In this document: positions 7,309-15,786 of the stretch, piece by piece
Numbering within the stretch: the stretch's first letter is position 1
Layout of the letters: every line of letters begins with the position of its first letter
Assembly: GCA_017941235.1 (NCBI GenBank)
Contig: JAGAWU010000014.1
Coordinates: 1-56,531, forward strand
Direction of reading: 5' to 3'
DNA length: 56,531 nt
DNA from: Bacilli bacterium
Lineage (GTDB): Bacteria > Bacillota_I > Bacilli_A > RF39 > UBA660
Translations under genes and position numbers: made by a program
Notes under the pieces: generated by a model
What the model saw: the letters and a program-made list of their open reading frames with translations, nothing else
Told to the model about the DNA's origin: nothing
Databases searched by the model: none

Positions 7309-8415
7309 CTATCTCTTTTTAAAACTAGTTTTTTTTTTGAATTCAGGAGCTACTTCATCTAAAACTTTCTCATAGTCTTTTTCTCCTAGAACATCTCCCA
7401 TTATTCTTAAATAACTTTCATAACGTTCTATGCTAATTAGACCACTTGCAACACCTTGTTTAACTATACAACAATCATATGGTTCTTTAAAGTGAAGACA
7501 GTCATTATATTTACATTTATCTCTCCAATCTTCTAATTCAGGAAAATAATCCTGAATTTCAATTGGATTAAATGTTGAAACATCTAAACTTCTAATACCT
7601 GGAGTATCTATAATTGAAGAATTATCTTCCCATACATAATATTTTGAAGTTGTTGTAGTATGTCTTCCACGTTTGCTTTTATCACTTACATGGCTTGTTT
7701 TTATTTCATCATCACCCATTATTGCATTTGTAAGCGAAGATTTCCCGACTCCACTATTTCCAACAAAAATTGCTTGTTTATTTATTAATTGTGCTTTTAA
7801 TTCATTAATACCAATATTACTATAAGTAGAAGTTTCAATTACATAAATTCCAAGATTTCTGTATGTCTCTAAAATTTCTTCGTCTTCTTCCGTTTTTAAA
7901 TCACATTTATTTAAACAAATTATTGCTGGAATATTACTATTTTGAAGAATCATTAGATACCTATCAATAAATTTAGGATGTAATGGTGGTTCTTTAGCAG
8001 CAACAACAATTACAGCTAAATCAACATTTGAAGCAATATTTTTTGTTGTTCCAACATCATTTAATCTAGTACTATCTTTTTTAGTTCTAGATAATATTGA
8101 AGTTCTATTTAATAAATGACTAATAGTATAAGTATCATTTACTTTTTCTATATCTACTTTATCGCCGGGAAAAACAACTTGATTGCAAACTAGATTAATA
8201 TCTTTTCTCAATTTAGCTAATACTACTTCTCCATCATAAAGTATATATGCATCATCATATCTAACTTCTATAACAACTCCATAGTTTTCACAACTATCGA
8301 TTAAAAAATTATCTACTGTTTCATTTTTCTTTCCAAAAGCTCTTTCCTTAGCCCTTTGCTTCTTTTCTATACTCTTTTTAGTTTTAAAACTATCATAAGC
8401 ATTATAATGTGGCAT
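7309..8415 (-). CDS. rsgA: Ribosome small-subunit-dependent GTPase RsgA (YjeQ family)
   Basis: A 368-residue circularly permuted GTPase that tests and matures the 30S subunit, releasing factors from the decoding centre. An OB-fold domain comes first (about 40-115). The permuted G domain follows: NKCD for G4 at about 164, GNSGVGKSS for G1, a GRHTTTT switch I and DTPG for G3. The C-terminal zinc site reads C..C-L-H..C. A basic extension of about 40 residues precedes the OB fold, making it longer than most family members. It sits in mobile-element cargo, so it may be a second copy beside a chromosomal rsgA, perhaps altering ribosome assembly under stress or antibiotic pressure. The upstream GNAT gene ends 15 bp away. 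Confidence 0.93.
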   Translation of the reverse strand: MPHYNAYDSFKTKKSIEKKQRAKERAFGKKNETVDNFLIDSCENYGVVIEVRYDDAYILYDGEVVLAKLRKDINLVCNQVVFPGDKVDIEKVNDTYTISHLLNRTSILSRTKKDSTRLNDVGTTKNIASNVDLAVIVVAAKEPPLHPKFIDRYLMILQNSNIPAIICLNKCDLKTEEDEEILETYRNLGIYVIETSTYSNIGINELKAQLINKQAIFVGNSGVGKSSLTNAIMGDDEIKTSHVSDKSKRGRHTTTTSKYYVWEDNSSIIDTPGIRSLDVSTFNPIEIQDYFPELEDWRDKCKYNDCLHFKEPYDCCIVKQGVASGLISIERYESYLRIMGDVLGEKDYEKVLDEVAPEFKKKTSFKKR

Positions 8416-8430
8416 GATATTCCTCCTTTA

Positions 8431-8868
8431 TTATATTAATTCTTTTTCTAATTCAACTTTATAGTTACTAAAACCATTTGAATTTAAAAGATTTAATTCT
8501 TCTCTTTGGAATTCAGGTGTGCAAACACTTACGTACTCGCATCCCTTTAATTTAGCTATTTGTTCAAACTTATTTAATAATGATTCATAATTTGATGAAT
8601 TTTCATAAGTTACATATTTAACCTTCGCTACTTTTGATTTTAATTCATCATCATCAAAGATCCCACCTATCATAAATCCGACAACGTTATTATTTTCTAT
8701 TGCAACCAAAGAAATAGAATTTTGACTCATAATATTTTTTTTTATCATTTCTAAATATTCAGAATTATCTCTAAGCTTATAAAAATCTAAATATTCTTTT
8801 AAATTAATATTTAAAACATAATTATCCAATTTATTAATATTAATTTCATTAATTTGCAATATTTCCAT
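8431..8868 (-). CDS. GNAT-like acetyltransferase
   Basis: Predicted 145 residues; the second ATG (M-E-I-L) is preferred because GAGGGAT lies just before it. The fold pattern fits GNAT: strands around VALVAIENNNVVGFMIGG (beta2-beta4 region), helix-rich middle, then CEYVSVCTPEFQREELNLL and NGFSNYKVELEKEL at the C-terminus, with NGF matching the usual GF/Y-x-x position. The canonical R/Q-x-x-G-x-G/A acetyl-CoA loop is not obvious, so activity is uncertain. It has its own extended -10 promoter (TGCTATAAT) about 20 bp upstream and is probably cotranscribed with rsgA. Substrate unknown. Confidence 0.6.
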   Translation of the reverse strand: MEILQINEININKLDNYVLNINLKEYLDFYKLRDNSEYLEMIKKNIMSQNSISLVAIENNNVVGFMIGGIFDDDELKSKVAKVKYVTYENSSNYESLLNKFEQIAKLKGCEYVSVCTPEFQREELNLLNSNGFSNYKVELEKELI

Positions 8869-8987
8869 ATTATCCCTCATTTCAAATATTCACTAACAAT
8901 ATTATAGCACTATTTTTTTTATTTTAATACTTTTGATACAAATTTCTCATTAATGAATCCTTATTTCTAGCATTGCTTTGATTTAAA

Positions 8988-10064
8988 TTATCCTCTCCAT
9001 AATAACTTATCAATAGATGATGGTACATCAATTTCATCATCTAAATCATAGTAATTTACAGTTTTTCCATCTCTAGAAAATGTAATACACTTACCTTCCT
9101 TTTTTATTATATTTTCTCTCCTTACTTTACCAATTGTAGTATCCATTACAAATCTTGTTGAATTAATCCAAGAAGGAGTATTCCAATTTACTTCATCCAT
9201 TATTTTTTCTATTCTACTTGCTGAAATTCTATTTACAGCACCATATGATATTGGATCAGGTATGAAAATTGATAATGGTCTAATATTTAATTCATCCATT
9301 TTTATTAATAATTTTATTAGAACTTTGGAATTATCATTAATTCCTCTTAATAATGGGAATTGAGAATACATTCTTATTCCAGCTTTTCTAATTTCATTTA
9401 TCTTTTCTTCAACTACTTCATCTATCTCATAAGGATGATTTATATGAAATACAAGTCTAACATTATGTTCATTTAATAAATCTATCATTTTTTCTGTAAA
9501 AATAGATGGCTCATATATAATTACCCTTGTATGTATTCTAATATCCCATTGCTTTAACTCATCTAATGCAAATTTCATATTTTCATAGCCAATACTTAAT
9601 GGGTCCCCACCTGAAAATATTACTTCTCTTATATTTGGATGAGATTGTAGATACTTTTTCAAAACAGATATTTTGTTTTTTATTGTTTCTTTCAAATTAC
9701 TTTGTTGAAATTTAGATAAATTGTAAGTTCTAAAACAATATTGGCAATGTGCAAAACAAACATCAGTTATAATGAAAACTAAACGATTTTCATATTTTTG
9801 AATTATGTAATCACAATTTTCAACAGGATTATGTTTATCTTCTTCAACATAATCTCTAGTTTCTACACTTGTTTTTACTTCTATTTTATCTTTTACAGGA
9901 ATTACCGATCTATACAATGGTCCACCTTTTCCAATCGCATCTATTTCTTCAACTATTTTTTTCATATAAAAGTCAGATATTTTAATTGGTAGCAAATTAT
10001 CTGTTTCAACTAATTGTCGATATCTTTCTTGTAATTCTTTATCGATTATTTTTTCATCTATCAT
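8988..10064 (-). CDS. KamA-family radical SAM aminomutase
   Basis: Predicted 358 residues; ATG (M-I-D-E-K) preferred over an upstream TTG. The radical SAM cluster motif is CFAHCQYC (C103, C107, C110), followed by the SAM-binding SGGDPLS. The order of conserved blocks (ITDVC, SGGDPL, PLLRGIND, FVMDTTIGK) matches lysine/glutamate/arginine 2,3-aminomutases. K313 in TIGK lies where the family's PLP lysine is found. A PLP-bearing enzyme would shift an alpha-amino group to the beta carbon, giving a beta-amino acid; the substrate cannot be read from sequence. It is the last gene of the operon, overlapping the Ddl-like ligase upstream by 11 bp. Its co-location with ligases and a ureohydrolase points to specialised metabolism, not lysine catabolism. 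Confidence 0.85.
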   Translation of the reverse strand: MIDEKIIDKELQERYRQLVETDNLLPIKISDFYMKKIVEEIDAIGKGGPLYRSVIPVKDKIEVKTSVETRDYVEEDKHNPVENCDYIIQKYENRLVFIITDVCFAHCQYCFRTYNLSKFQQSNLKETIKNKISVLKKYLQSHPNIREVIFSGGDPLSIGYENMKFALDELKQWDIRIHTRVIIYEPSIFTEKMIDLLNEHNVRLVFHINHPYEIDEVVEEKINEIRKAGIRMYSQFPLLRGINDNSKVLIKLLIKMDELNIRPLSIFIPDPISYGAVNRISASRIEKIMDEVNWNTPSWINSTRFVMDTTIGKVRRENIIKKEGKCITFSRDGKTVNYYDLDDEIDVPSSIDKLLWRG

Positions 10065-11025
10065 TATCAATCACCTTATATCCTATTGAATTTTTCTTTC
10101 TACTAGTTTTTAAAGCATTTTCTACAATATAATTGATGATATCATCAAATGAGTATCCATCTGTTTTAGCACATGTAATAAATTCACCAGTAGGATGAAA
10201 GCTTACTTGAGAATTAACTTCTATCAAATAATACTTATCATCTTTTTTCCTAAAGTCTATTTTTGCATATCCTTTAATGTCTAATTTTTTAGCAATAGTT
10301 AAAACAATATTTTTTAAAGATTCAAATTCGCCACTTGTTGGTTGTATATCAACTGTATCATCTTTAATAGTTTTCATTTCATAATCATAAAATTCAGAAT
10401 CACAATTAACTATGCATGGACCTAATGCTCCAATACCTTCAACATAAACCATGCTAAGGTCTTGGCCTTCTATATATTCTTCTACCAAAACGTTTCTATC
10501 ATATTTTTCAAATAAAGATAATACTTGTTTTTTTAATTCATCATATGAATTTACTATTGATTTTTCATCCATTCCCATACTTGATCCTTCTGAATTTAAT
10601 TTAACAATTACCGGGAATTGAACATCTTTCAATAAATCAATATCTTTTTCCTCACAAACACTATATCCTTTTGGACAAACGATATAATCTTTTAAAAGAT
10701 TTTTTACTAAAAATTTATTATGGCACATTAAGAGATTTGTACTGTCAGGGCCTGAATAATTATAATTAAATTGTTCTAATATTGCTCCATATACAGATTC
10801 TCTAGCAGGACCATTATATCCTTCGCAAATATTAAAGACTAAATCAGGATGATATTGATTTAACTCATCTATCCACTTAAACTCTTTATCAGCCTCAATC
10901 TTTTTAACCTCATATTTTTTTGATAAAACATTGTAAATACTATCAATAGTTAATTCAGAATCAAATTCTGTTTCATATTCATATTGATGTCTATTTAAAT
11001 TAAATAACATTGCTATTTTTTTCAT
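10054..11025 (-). CDS. D-Ala-D-Ala ligase-like ATP-grasp enzyme
   Basis: A 323-residue ATP-grasp ligase. The N-terminal domain has the Ddl-like NICEGYNGPARES segment and an SGPDS..CHNK motif. The central domain has VKLNSEGSSMGM (the glycine-rich ATP loop), VEEYIEGQDLSMVYVEG, and the metal/ATP-binding KIDFR...LIEVNSQ near the end. Family members join two amino acids through an acyl-phosphate. The usual Ddl N-terminus is shortened and it is not beside cell-wall genes, so a dipeptide or amide product other than D-Ala-D-Ala is likely. It starts within the end of the ureohydrolase gene (4-bp overlap) and overlaps the aminomutase, showing tight coupling in the operon. Confidence 0.85.
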   Translation of the reverse strand: MKKIAMLFNLNRHQYEYETEFDSELTIDSIYNVLSKKYEVKKIEADKEFKWIDELNQYHPDLVFNICEGYNGPARESVYGAILEQFNYNYSGPDSTNLLMCHNKFLVKNLLKDYIVCPKGYSVCEEKDIDLLKDVQFPVIVKLNSEGSSMGMDEKSIVNSYDELKKQVLSLFEKYDRNVLVEEYIEGQDLSMVYVEGIGALGPCIVNCDSEFYDYEMKTIKDDTVDIQPTSGEFESLKNIVLTIAKKLDIKGYAKIDFRKKDDKYYLIEVNSQVSFHPTGEFITCAKTDGYSFDDIINYIVENALKTSRKKNSIGYKVIDNDR

Positions 11026-12002
11026 TTTAACTTCTCCTTATTTAATCCAAATGCTAAAAAGTGATATAGTAATTCTTCTGCTATAACAAATGATGTATGA
11101 GAATCATCAAGTTTTGGATTAAGTTCTACAATATCAAATCCTGCTATATCAAGATCATGTAAATTTCTTAATGCCTCATCACATTCATAAGGTGTTAAAC
11201 CATTACATTGTGGAGTACCAGTTCCAAAAACATATGATACATCTAAACAGTCAATATCAAAAGTTATATAAAACTTTATTTTCTTATTTTTATTTTTTTC
11301 TTTTATCTCATTAATAATGTTTAAAATACCATTCTTTTTTGTATAGTTGGATGTGTATAAATTAATATGTTTTTCTTTTACATAATCAAACCAATCTTTT
11401 CCAACAACACCACGAGGACCTATTGTATACATGTTTTCCCCATTTAAGTATCCATCTTCAATTAATTTTCTAAATACATTACCATGCCAAACATCCGGCA
11501 TATTTAAATATTTATCTTCCACATCCATATGAGCATCAAAATGTATTAATCCAACCTCATAATCAGGATATCTTTCTTTCATTGCTTTATAAAAACCTCT
11601 AAAGCTACCATATGTAATAGAATGATCTCCACCACATACAAGTGGAAAACTTTTTTTTGCAATGGAATATACTTTTTCTGTTATTGCGTTTTGGTTTTCT
11701 TCTGGATTAGTCGGATTAACGTATACATCTCCTAAATCTGCTATTTTAAGTTCATTAGTTTTTAAATATTTATTATGATCTAAATCATATAATTCTTCTC
11801 CATATACTCTATCCCAAAAAGAATACTCTCTTAATTGGCGAGGAGCATATTTTGCACCTAATCTATATGATGCACCATAATCACAAGGAACTCCTAAAAA
11901 AACTATATTGTAATTTTTAATATCCTTTTCTCTAATAAATTCTCCACCCATATATGTTGGAATTCCAGCATATATATATTCTTCTTTTCTTTCCTCTTCC
12001 AT
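11022..12002 (-). CDS. Ureohydrolase (agmatinase/arginase family)
   Basis: Predicted 326 residues with a complete binuclear manganese site: GGDHS, HFDAHMD, WHGN, TFDIDCLD and the ELNP element that follows. The family hydrolyses guanidino compounds to an amine plus urea. The length and YRLGAKYAPRQLRE block fit the agmatinase/guanidino-acid branch more than arginase. The VS after DIDCLD, where DP is usual, is unusual. The start is the ATG (M-E-E-E-R) behind AGGTGATT. It sits between ATP-grasp genes in the same operon. It may therefore unmask an amine from an arginine-derived intermediate in the cluster's pathway, or release hydroxyurea-like products as in D-cycloserine synthesis; both are inference. 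Confidence 0.88.
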   Translation of the reverse strand: MEEERKEEYIYAGIPTYMGGEFIREKDIKNYNIVFLGVPCDYGASYRLGAKYAPRQLREYSFWDRVYGEELYDLDHNKYLKTNELKIADLGDVYVNPTNPEENQNAITEKVYSIAKKSFPLVCGGDHSITYGSFRGFYKAMKERYPDYEVGLIHFDAHMDVEDKYLNMPDVWHGNVFRKLIEDGYLNGENMYTIGPRGVVGKDWFDYVKEKHINLYTSNYTKKNGILNIINEIKEKNKNKKIKFYITFDIDCLDVSYVFGTGTPQCNGLTPYECDEALRNLHDLDIAGFDIVELNPKLDDSHTSFVIAEELLYHFLAFGLNKEKLK

Positions 12003-12018
12003 ATAAATCACCTTTCTT

Positions 12019-13176
12019 TTAAATATACTGATCTGTATTTAATCCTTCTTTTTTCTGCTTTTTGCCTTTAAATACTTCTTCTAATATTTTATCAGTTAGT
12101 TCTCCAAAAAATGGATGAGCACCAATTTGATTTATATCAGGAATCGTATTAGCAACATTATATTCAATTAAAATTGGTTTATATTCTTCAGATATTGCAA
12201 TATCCCATGAAATAATTTTAAAATGTGGAAGTCTCATAGCTGCACTTTTAACAAGTGACTTTACATTATTCATAAAATATAATTTTTCATTGTTATAATT
12301 AATATTATTGTTTTTAATAAATTCAGTGTCTATACGTCCTAAAATATCTCTAGGAATTAGTATTAACTTATCTTCATCATCAATTTGAAATGACAAACCT
12401 CCACCTGATGCATTATCTGTTTTTGAACCATTAACTCCAATTCTTAAAACTGAATTACTTACATATATTTCATCATTATACCAATAAGTGTATATTCTTA
12501 TTGTATTTATTGAACTAGATGAAAATTTATTAAATAAATCACATTGTTTAATTTTTTCTTGGAAAATCAAATTAGAGCTAAAAGGATACTCTAACAACTT
12601 TTTAATTTTATCTGTATTATATTTTTCACATACTCGTACTCCTGCACCTCCAGATGAACCGATAGTTTGTTTTACTACAAAACTTTCTTTATTAGATAAT
12701 ATATTTATTGCTTGATCTTTCGATATTATCTTATAACTATCATCCAAAAAGCAGTTATTAATATAATGTAAATAGGTTTTTGGCATAGAATAACCGTTTA
12801 AATATAGGTCAAAATAATTTTTATCTGCAAACGCTGGAGCTAATTTAGCATTGTTATAATACTGTTCTATATATTCTGCATATATATCATCTGGTATAAA
12901 CTTTTTATCTTTTTTACCATTTTTGTCAACATAATACTTATGTGCATATATTTTAAAATCCTTGGTATAATTTTTCCAATATTTCTTTATATCTTTTTTC
13001 TCATTTTTTGTAATTTTGCATTTATTTAATTTGTTTCTTTGCTTAATTTCCAATCGATAACTTATTTTACTTAACTTATATAATTTTTTATAATAGTTCT
13101 CATATTTTCTTTGATAATATATTCCAATTAAATCTTCATATTTTTTAATTAGATTATTCATTGATATCAAATTCAT
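12019..13176 (-). CDS. ATP-grasp enzyme, sugar-transfer-associated type (paralog B)
   Basis: A 385-residue protein with a basic helical N-terminal part (1-90) and a C-terminal ATP-grasp fold. Diagnostic blocks are ADKNYFDLYL, VVKQTIGSSGGAGVRV (ATP loop), NTIRIYTYW, DNASGGGLSF, ISWDIAI and LIEYNVANTIPD (metal-binding end), then FGELTDKILEEVF. These match the sugar-transfer-associated ATP-grasp family (Pfam ATPgrasp_ST), whose chemistry is not well described. It is a clear paralog of 13652-14785, with the same blocks in the same order, so the pathway probably uses two similar condensations. Its start overlaps the YkgJ-like gene by 23 bp. Confidence 0.8.
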   Translation of the reverse strand: MNLISMNNLIKKYEDLIGIYYQRKYENYYKKLYKLSKISYRLEIKQRNKLNKCKITKNEKKDIKKYWKNYTKDFKIYAHKYYVDKNGKKDKKFIPDDIYAEYIEQYYNNAKLAPAFADKNYFDLYLNGYSMPKTYLHYINNCFLDDSYKIISKDQAINILSNKESFVVKQTIGSSGGAGVRVCEKYNTDKIKKLLEYPFSSNLIFQEKIKQCDLFNKFSSSSINTIRIYTYWYNDEIYVSNSVLRIGVNGSKTDNASGGGLSFQIDDEDKLILIPRDILGRIDTEFIKNNNINYNNEKLYFMNNVKSLVKSAAMRLPHFKIISWDIAISEEYKPILIEYNVANTIPDINQIGAHPFFGELTDKILEEVFKGKKQKKEGLNTDQYI

Positions 13177-13639
13177 ATAATATATCTAAACCTCGATTAT
13201 ATTCAGTAATCATACTTGGATTTTCTTTAACTATTTTTTTAGCTCTCTTAAGAAATTTTTCTTTAATAAAGTTAGTTAATATTTTGTTATCAATCCTTGC
13301 AAAAATAGGACAATCATTAGATTTGGTTATAACAAACTTTTCATCTTTTTTCATTACATAAAACGGCCAAGATTCACAATCGAAAGGACGATATTTATTT
13401 GGTAACATACATCCTTTTTCAGATAATAATGGACATTTATACTTTGATTTATATTTAATTAATTCAATCTTATAAATATCATCAATCTTTGTAAATTTTA
13501 AGTCTTTATTTATATTATTCTTTATATATTGCATTTGTTCTTTTGTAAATGTAGGAGCATCAATTAGCTCATCTGGTTCAAACTTACAACATATCTTACA
13601 ATTCGCACAATCTTCTCTACTAATCAATTCATTTAACAT
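13154..13639 (-). CDS. YkgJ-like Fe/Zn-cluster protein (CxxCxxCC)
   Basis: A 161-residue protein whose cysteines follow the YkgJ family pattern: CANCKICC at 11-18, then CPLL...GCMLPNKYRPFDCESWPF around 69-96, and another cysteine in NDCP. Family members coordinate a metal or iron-sulfur cluster and often sit beside modifying enzymes, but their reaction is mostly unknown. It lies between the two paralogous ATP-grasp genes and overlaps the downstream one, so it is probably part of the same pathway, perhaps an oxidative or maturation step. No signal peptide or membrane helix. Confidence 0.75.
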   Translation of the reverse strand: MLNELISREDCANCKICCKFEPDELIDAPTFTKEQMQYIKNNINKDLKFTKIDDIYKIELIKYKSKYKCPLLSEKGCMLPNKYRPFDCESWPFYVMKKDEKFVITKSNDCPIFARIDNKILTNFIKEKFLKRAKKIVKENPSMITEYNRGLDILYEFDINE

Positions 13640-13651
13640 ATTATCTTTCTC

Positions 13652-14785
13652 CTATACATATTGTGAAATATCCATTGATGTTTTTTTCTTATGTTTTTTT
13701 AAAAAAACTTCTTCTAAAACCTTTTCAGTATATTCACCAAATAAAGGACCACATATTGTTTCAATGACATCCATACCACTCATTGTTAAATTTGCTTCTA
13801 TGATAACAGGTTCATTATCTTCTGTTATCGCTATATCCCAGCCAATTAATCTAAAATGTGGAAATCTTTGTGCAGATTCTTTAACAAGTGTTTTAATCTT
13901 ATCCATGAAATCAAATTTTACACTTGAAAAATTTCCGCCATCAGGATGTTTATCAAAGCGCTTTCCTAAAGCATCATATGCAAAATTGGAAAGAGTTCCA
14001 TCTTCATTAACCTTGCAGTAAATTCCACCAAAACTTGCATTATCAACTTTAGATTTTCCAATTCCCATTCTAAATGCACTCCATGGCAAAACTTTTACTT
14101 CTCCATCTAATATAAGCGTCATAATTCTAATTGTATTAAGCGAATCGGTATGTAATTTAGCTGTTTCTTTTGATTGCTTTACTGTTTCTTGGAATATTAA
14201 ATTTTCATCTTCTAATTTATCAAAAAATTCTACCAATTCACTTTTTGTTGGATTATTAAGAAATTTAACACCTTTACCACCATATGATGCCATACTTGGT
14301 TTTATTGTAATATTGCTCTTTGATGATAAAATATCAATTGCTTTATCCTTAGATATGATATTATAATCTTTATCTTCAAATACACCATTTATCAAATGAA
14401 CATATGTCTTCGGTAAATTAAACCCTTTTAAATATAAATCAAAATAATTTTTATCTGCAACACCAGGTTCGATAGTTCTATTATTTAAATAACCATCAAT
14501 ATAGCCGACAAATAAATCATCAGGTATAAATCTCTCATCAAATTTACCAGTTCTATCTATATAATACTTATGGTACGCAATATCAAACTCTTTTGTATAT
14601 TTCTCCCAATATTTTCTTATTTTATTTTCTTGCTCATCAGTTAATTCTTTTACATCATCGGAAAATAATTCTTTTGAATCTATTCGAAAACATTCCATAC
14701 ATTTTTCTGACAATTCTTTAAAAAAGTTTTCATATAAGGATGTAAGATAATTAAAAGTTTCCTCTTCCCATTTTTCAAATCTCAT
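13652..14785 (-). CDS. ATP-grasp enzyme, sugar-transfer-associated type (paralog A)
   Basis: Predicted 377 residues; the ATG (M-R-F-E-K-W) is chosen behind AGGAGGT. It has the same domain plan as 12019-13176: helical N-terminus, ADKNYFDLYLKGF, TIKPSMASYGGKGV (ATP loop), NTIRIMTL, DNASFGGIYC, IGWDIAI, VIIEANLTMSG and FGEYTEKVLEEVF. These conserved acidic and asparagine residues are those that bind ATP and magnesium in ATP-grasp enzymes. It follows the SbnA-like gene by 11 bp, with its ribosome binding site just inside that gene's end. Substrates unknown; the pairing with a second copy suggests sequential ligations. Confidence 0.8.
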   Translation of the reverse strand: MRFEKWEEETFNYLTSLYENFFKELSEKCMECFRIDSKELFSDDVKELTDEQENKIRKYWEKYTKEFDIAYHKYYIDRTGKFDERFIPDDLFVGYIDGYLNNRTIEPGVADKNYFDLYLKGFNLPKTYVHLINGVFEDKDYNIISKDKAIDILSSKSNITIKPSMASYGGKGVKFLNNPTKSELVEFFDKLEDENLIFQETVKQSKETAKLHTDSLNTIRIMTLILDGEVKVLPWSAFRMGIGKSKVDNASFGGIYCKVNEDGTLSNFAYDALGKRFDKHPDGGNFSSVKFDFMDKIKTLVKESAQRFPHFRLIGWDIAITEDNEPVIIEANLTMSGMDVIETICGPLFGEYTEKVLEEVFLKKHKKKTSMDISQYV

Positions 14786-14796
14786 CTTTATACCTC

Positions 14797-15786
14797 CTAA
14801 ATCCATTGTTCTAATTGCATAGCAATATTATCATTTATTAAATTATTATTACTCATCCATTCATCATTAAAGACATTATTTAAATATTTTTCTCCACCAT
14901 CACACAATAAGATAACTGCATTACCAGAGCCAGCTTTCTTATTTATATCTTCTAATGCTTTATAAATTACTCCACCTGCTGATCCACCAATTAATAATCC
15001 GTATTTTTTAGCAAAATATCTACATGTATTAAATGCTTCATCATCCTTAGCAAAAAAGTTATTATCTATAATTGAATAATCAATTATTTTAGGTATAGGA
15101 GCATCTATAGGATTACCGGTTCCTGATTGAAAATAAGGTTGTCCTTTACCACCAAATAAAATTGATCCAACTGGTTCAACAACATTAATTATTGTATTCT
15201 GATTATTTTCTTTTAAACCAAGAGCAGTTCCACATGATGAGCCACCAGTTCCGATTGCAGCGTAAAATGAATCAATAGTCCCCAATTCAGTGATTAACTC
15301 TTTTGCAAGAGTATCAGTATATGCAGAACGATTATCAAAATTATCTGCTTGATTAGGGAAAAATGCATTACCCATTTCTTCTGACATTCTTTTAGCAGTT
15401 TTTTCTCTTTCTACCACTGCAACTTCATTTGCTTTATATCCATCTCCAACAACTATAATTTCTCCACCATATGCTTTAATCATGTCAATCTTTTCTTTTG
15501 ATGCATGATGGTCTACAACTGCTATGAACCTATACCCCTTTATTGCAGAAGCAATTGCTAACCCAATAGCTGTATTTCCACTTGATGATTCTATTATTGT
15601 TCCACCTGGTTTTAATTTACCATCTTTTTCAGCTTGTTCGATCATATTTAAGGCCATTCGGTCTTTCATACTTCCTCCTGGATTAAATTTTTCTAATTTA
15701 AAAAAAACCTTCCAATCATTATTTTTCATCTTGATTTCAAATAGTGGTGTATTACCAATTAAATCTGTGACTTTATTTACAATCAT
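14797..15786 (-). CDS. SbnA-like PLP synthase (cysteine synthase fold)
   Basis: A 329-residue fold-type II PLP enzyme. The PLP lysine is in NPGGSMKDR (about residues 35-43), the substrate loop is ESSSGN, the phosphate-binding GTGGSSCG is at about 185, and LLIGGSAGG and LLCDGGEKYL follow. GGSMKDR, the VEPVGSILFGG block and the D-x-G-E-K-Y-L ending match SbnA, which makes N-(1-amino-1-carboxy-2-ethyl)-glutamate for 2,3-diaminopropionate, more closely than housekeeping CysK. It overlaps the upstream SbnH-like gene by 14 bp. Together they recall the SbnA/SbnH pair of staphyloferrin B, but no NIS synthetase is present, so a different product is likely. A cysteine synthase role cannot be excluded. 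Confidence 0.82.
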   Translation of the reverse strand: MIVNKVTDLIGNTPLFEIKMKNNDWKVFFKLEKFNPGGSMKDRMALNMIEQAEKDGKLKPGGTIIESSSGNTAIGLAIASAIKGYRFIAVVDHHASKEKIDMIKAYGGEIIVVGDGYKANEVAVVEREKTAKRMSEEMGNAFFPNQADNFDNRSAYTDTLAKELITELGTIDSFYAAIGTGGSSCGTALGLKENNQNTIINVVEPVGSILFGGKGQPYFQSGTGNPIDAPIPKIIDYSIIDNNFFAKDDEAFNTCRYFAKKYGLLIGGSAGGVIYKALEDINKKAGSGNAVILLCDGGEKYLNNVFNDEWMSNNNLINDNIAMQLEQWI

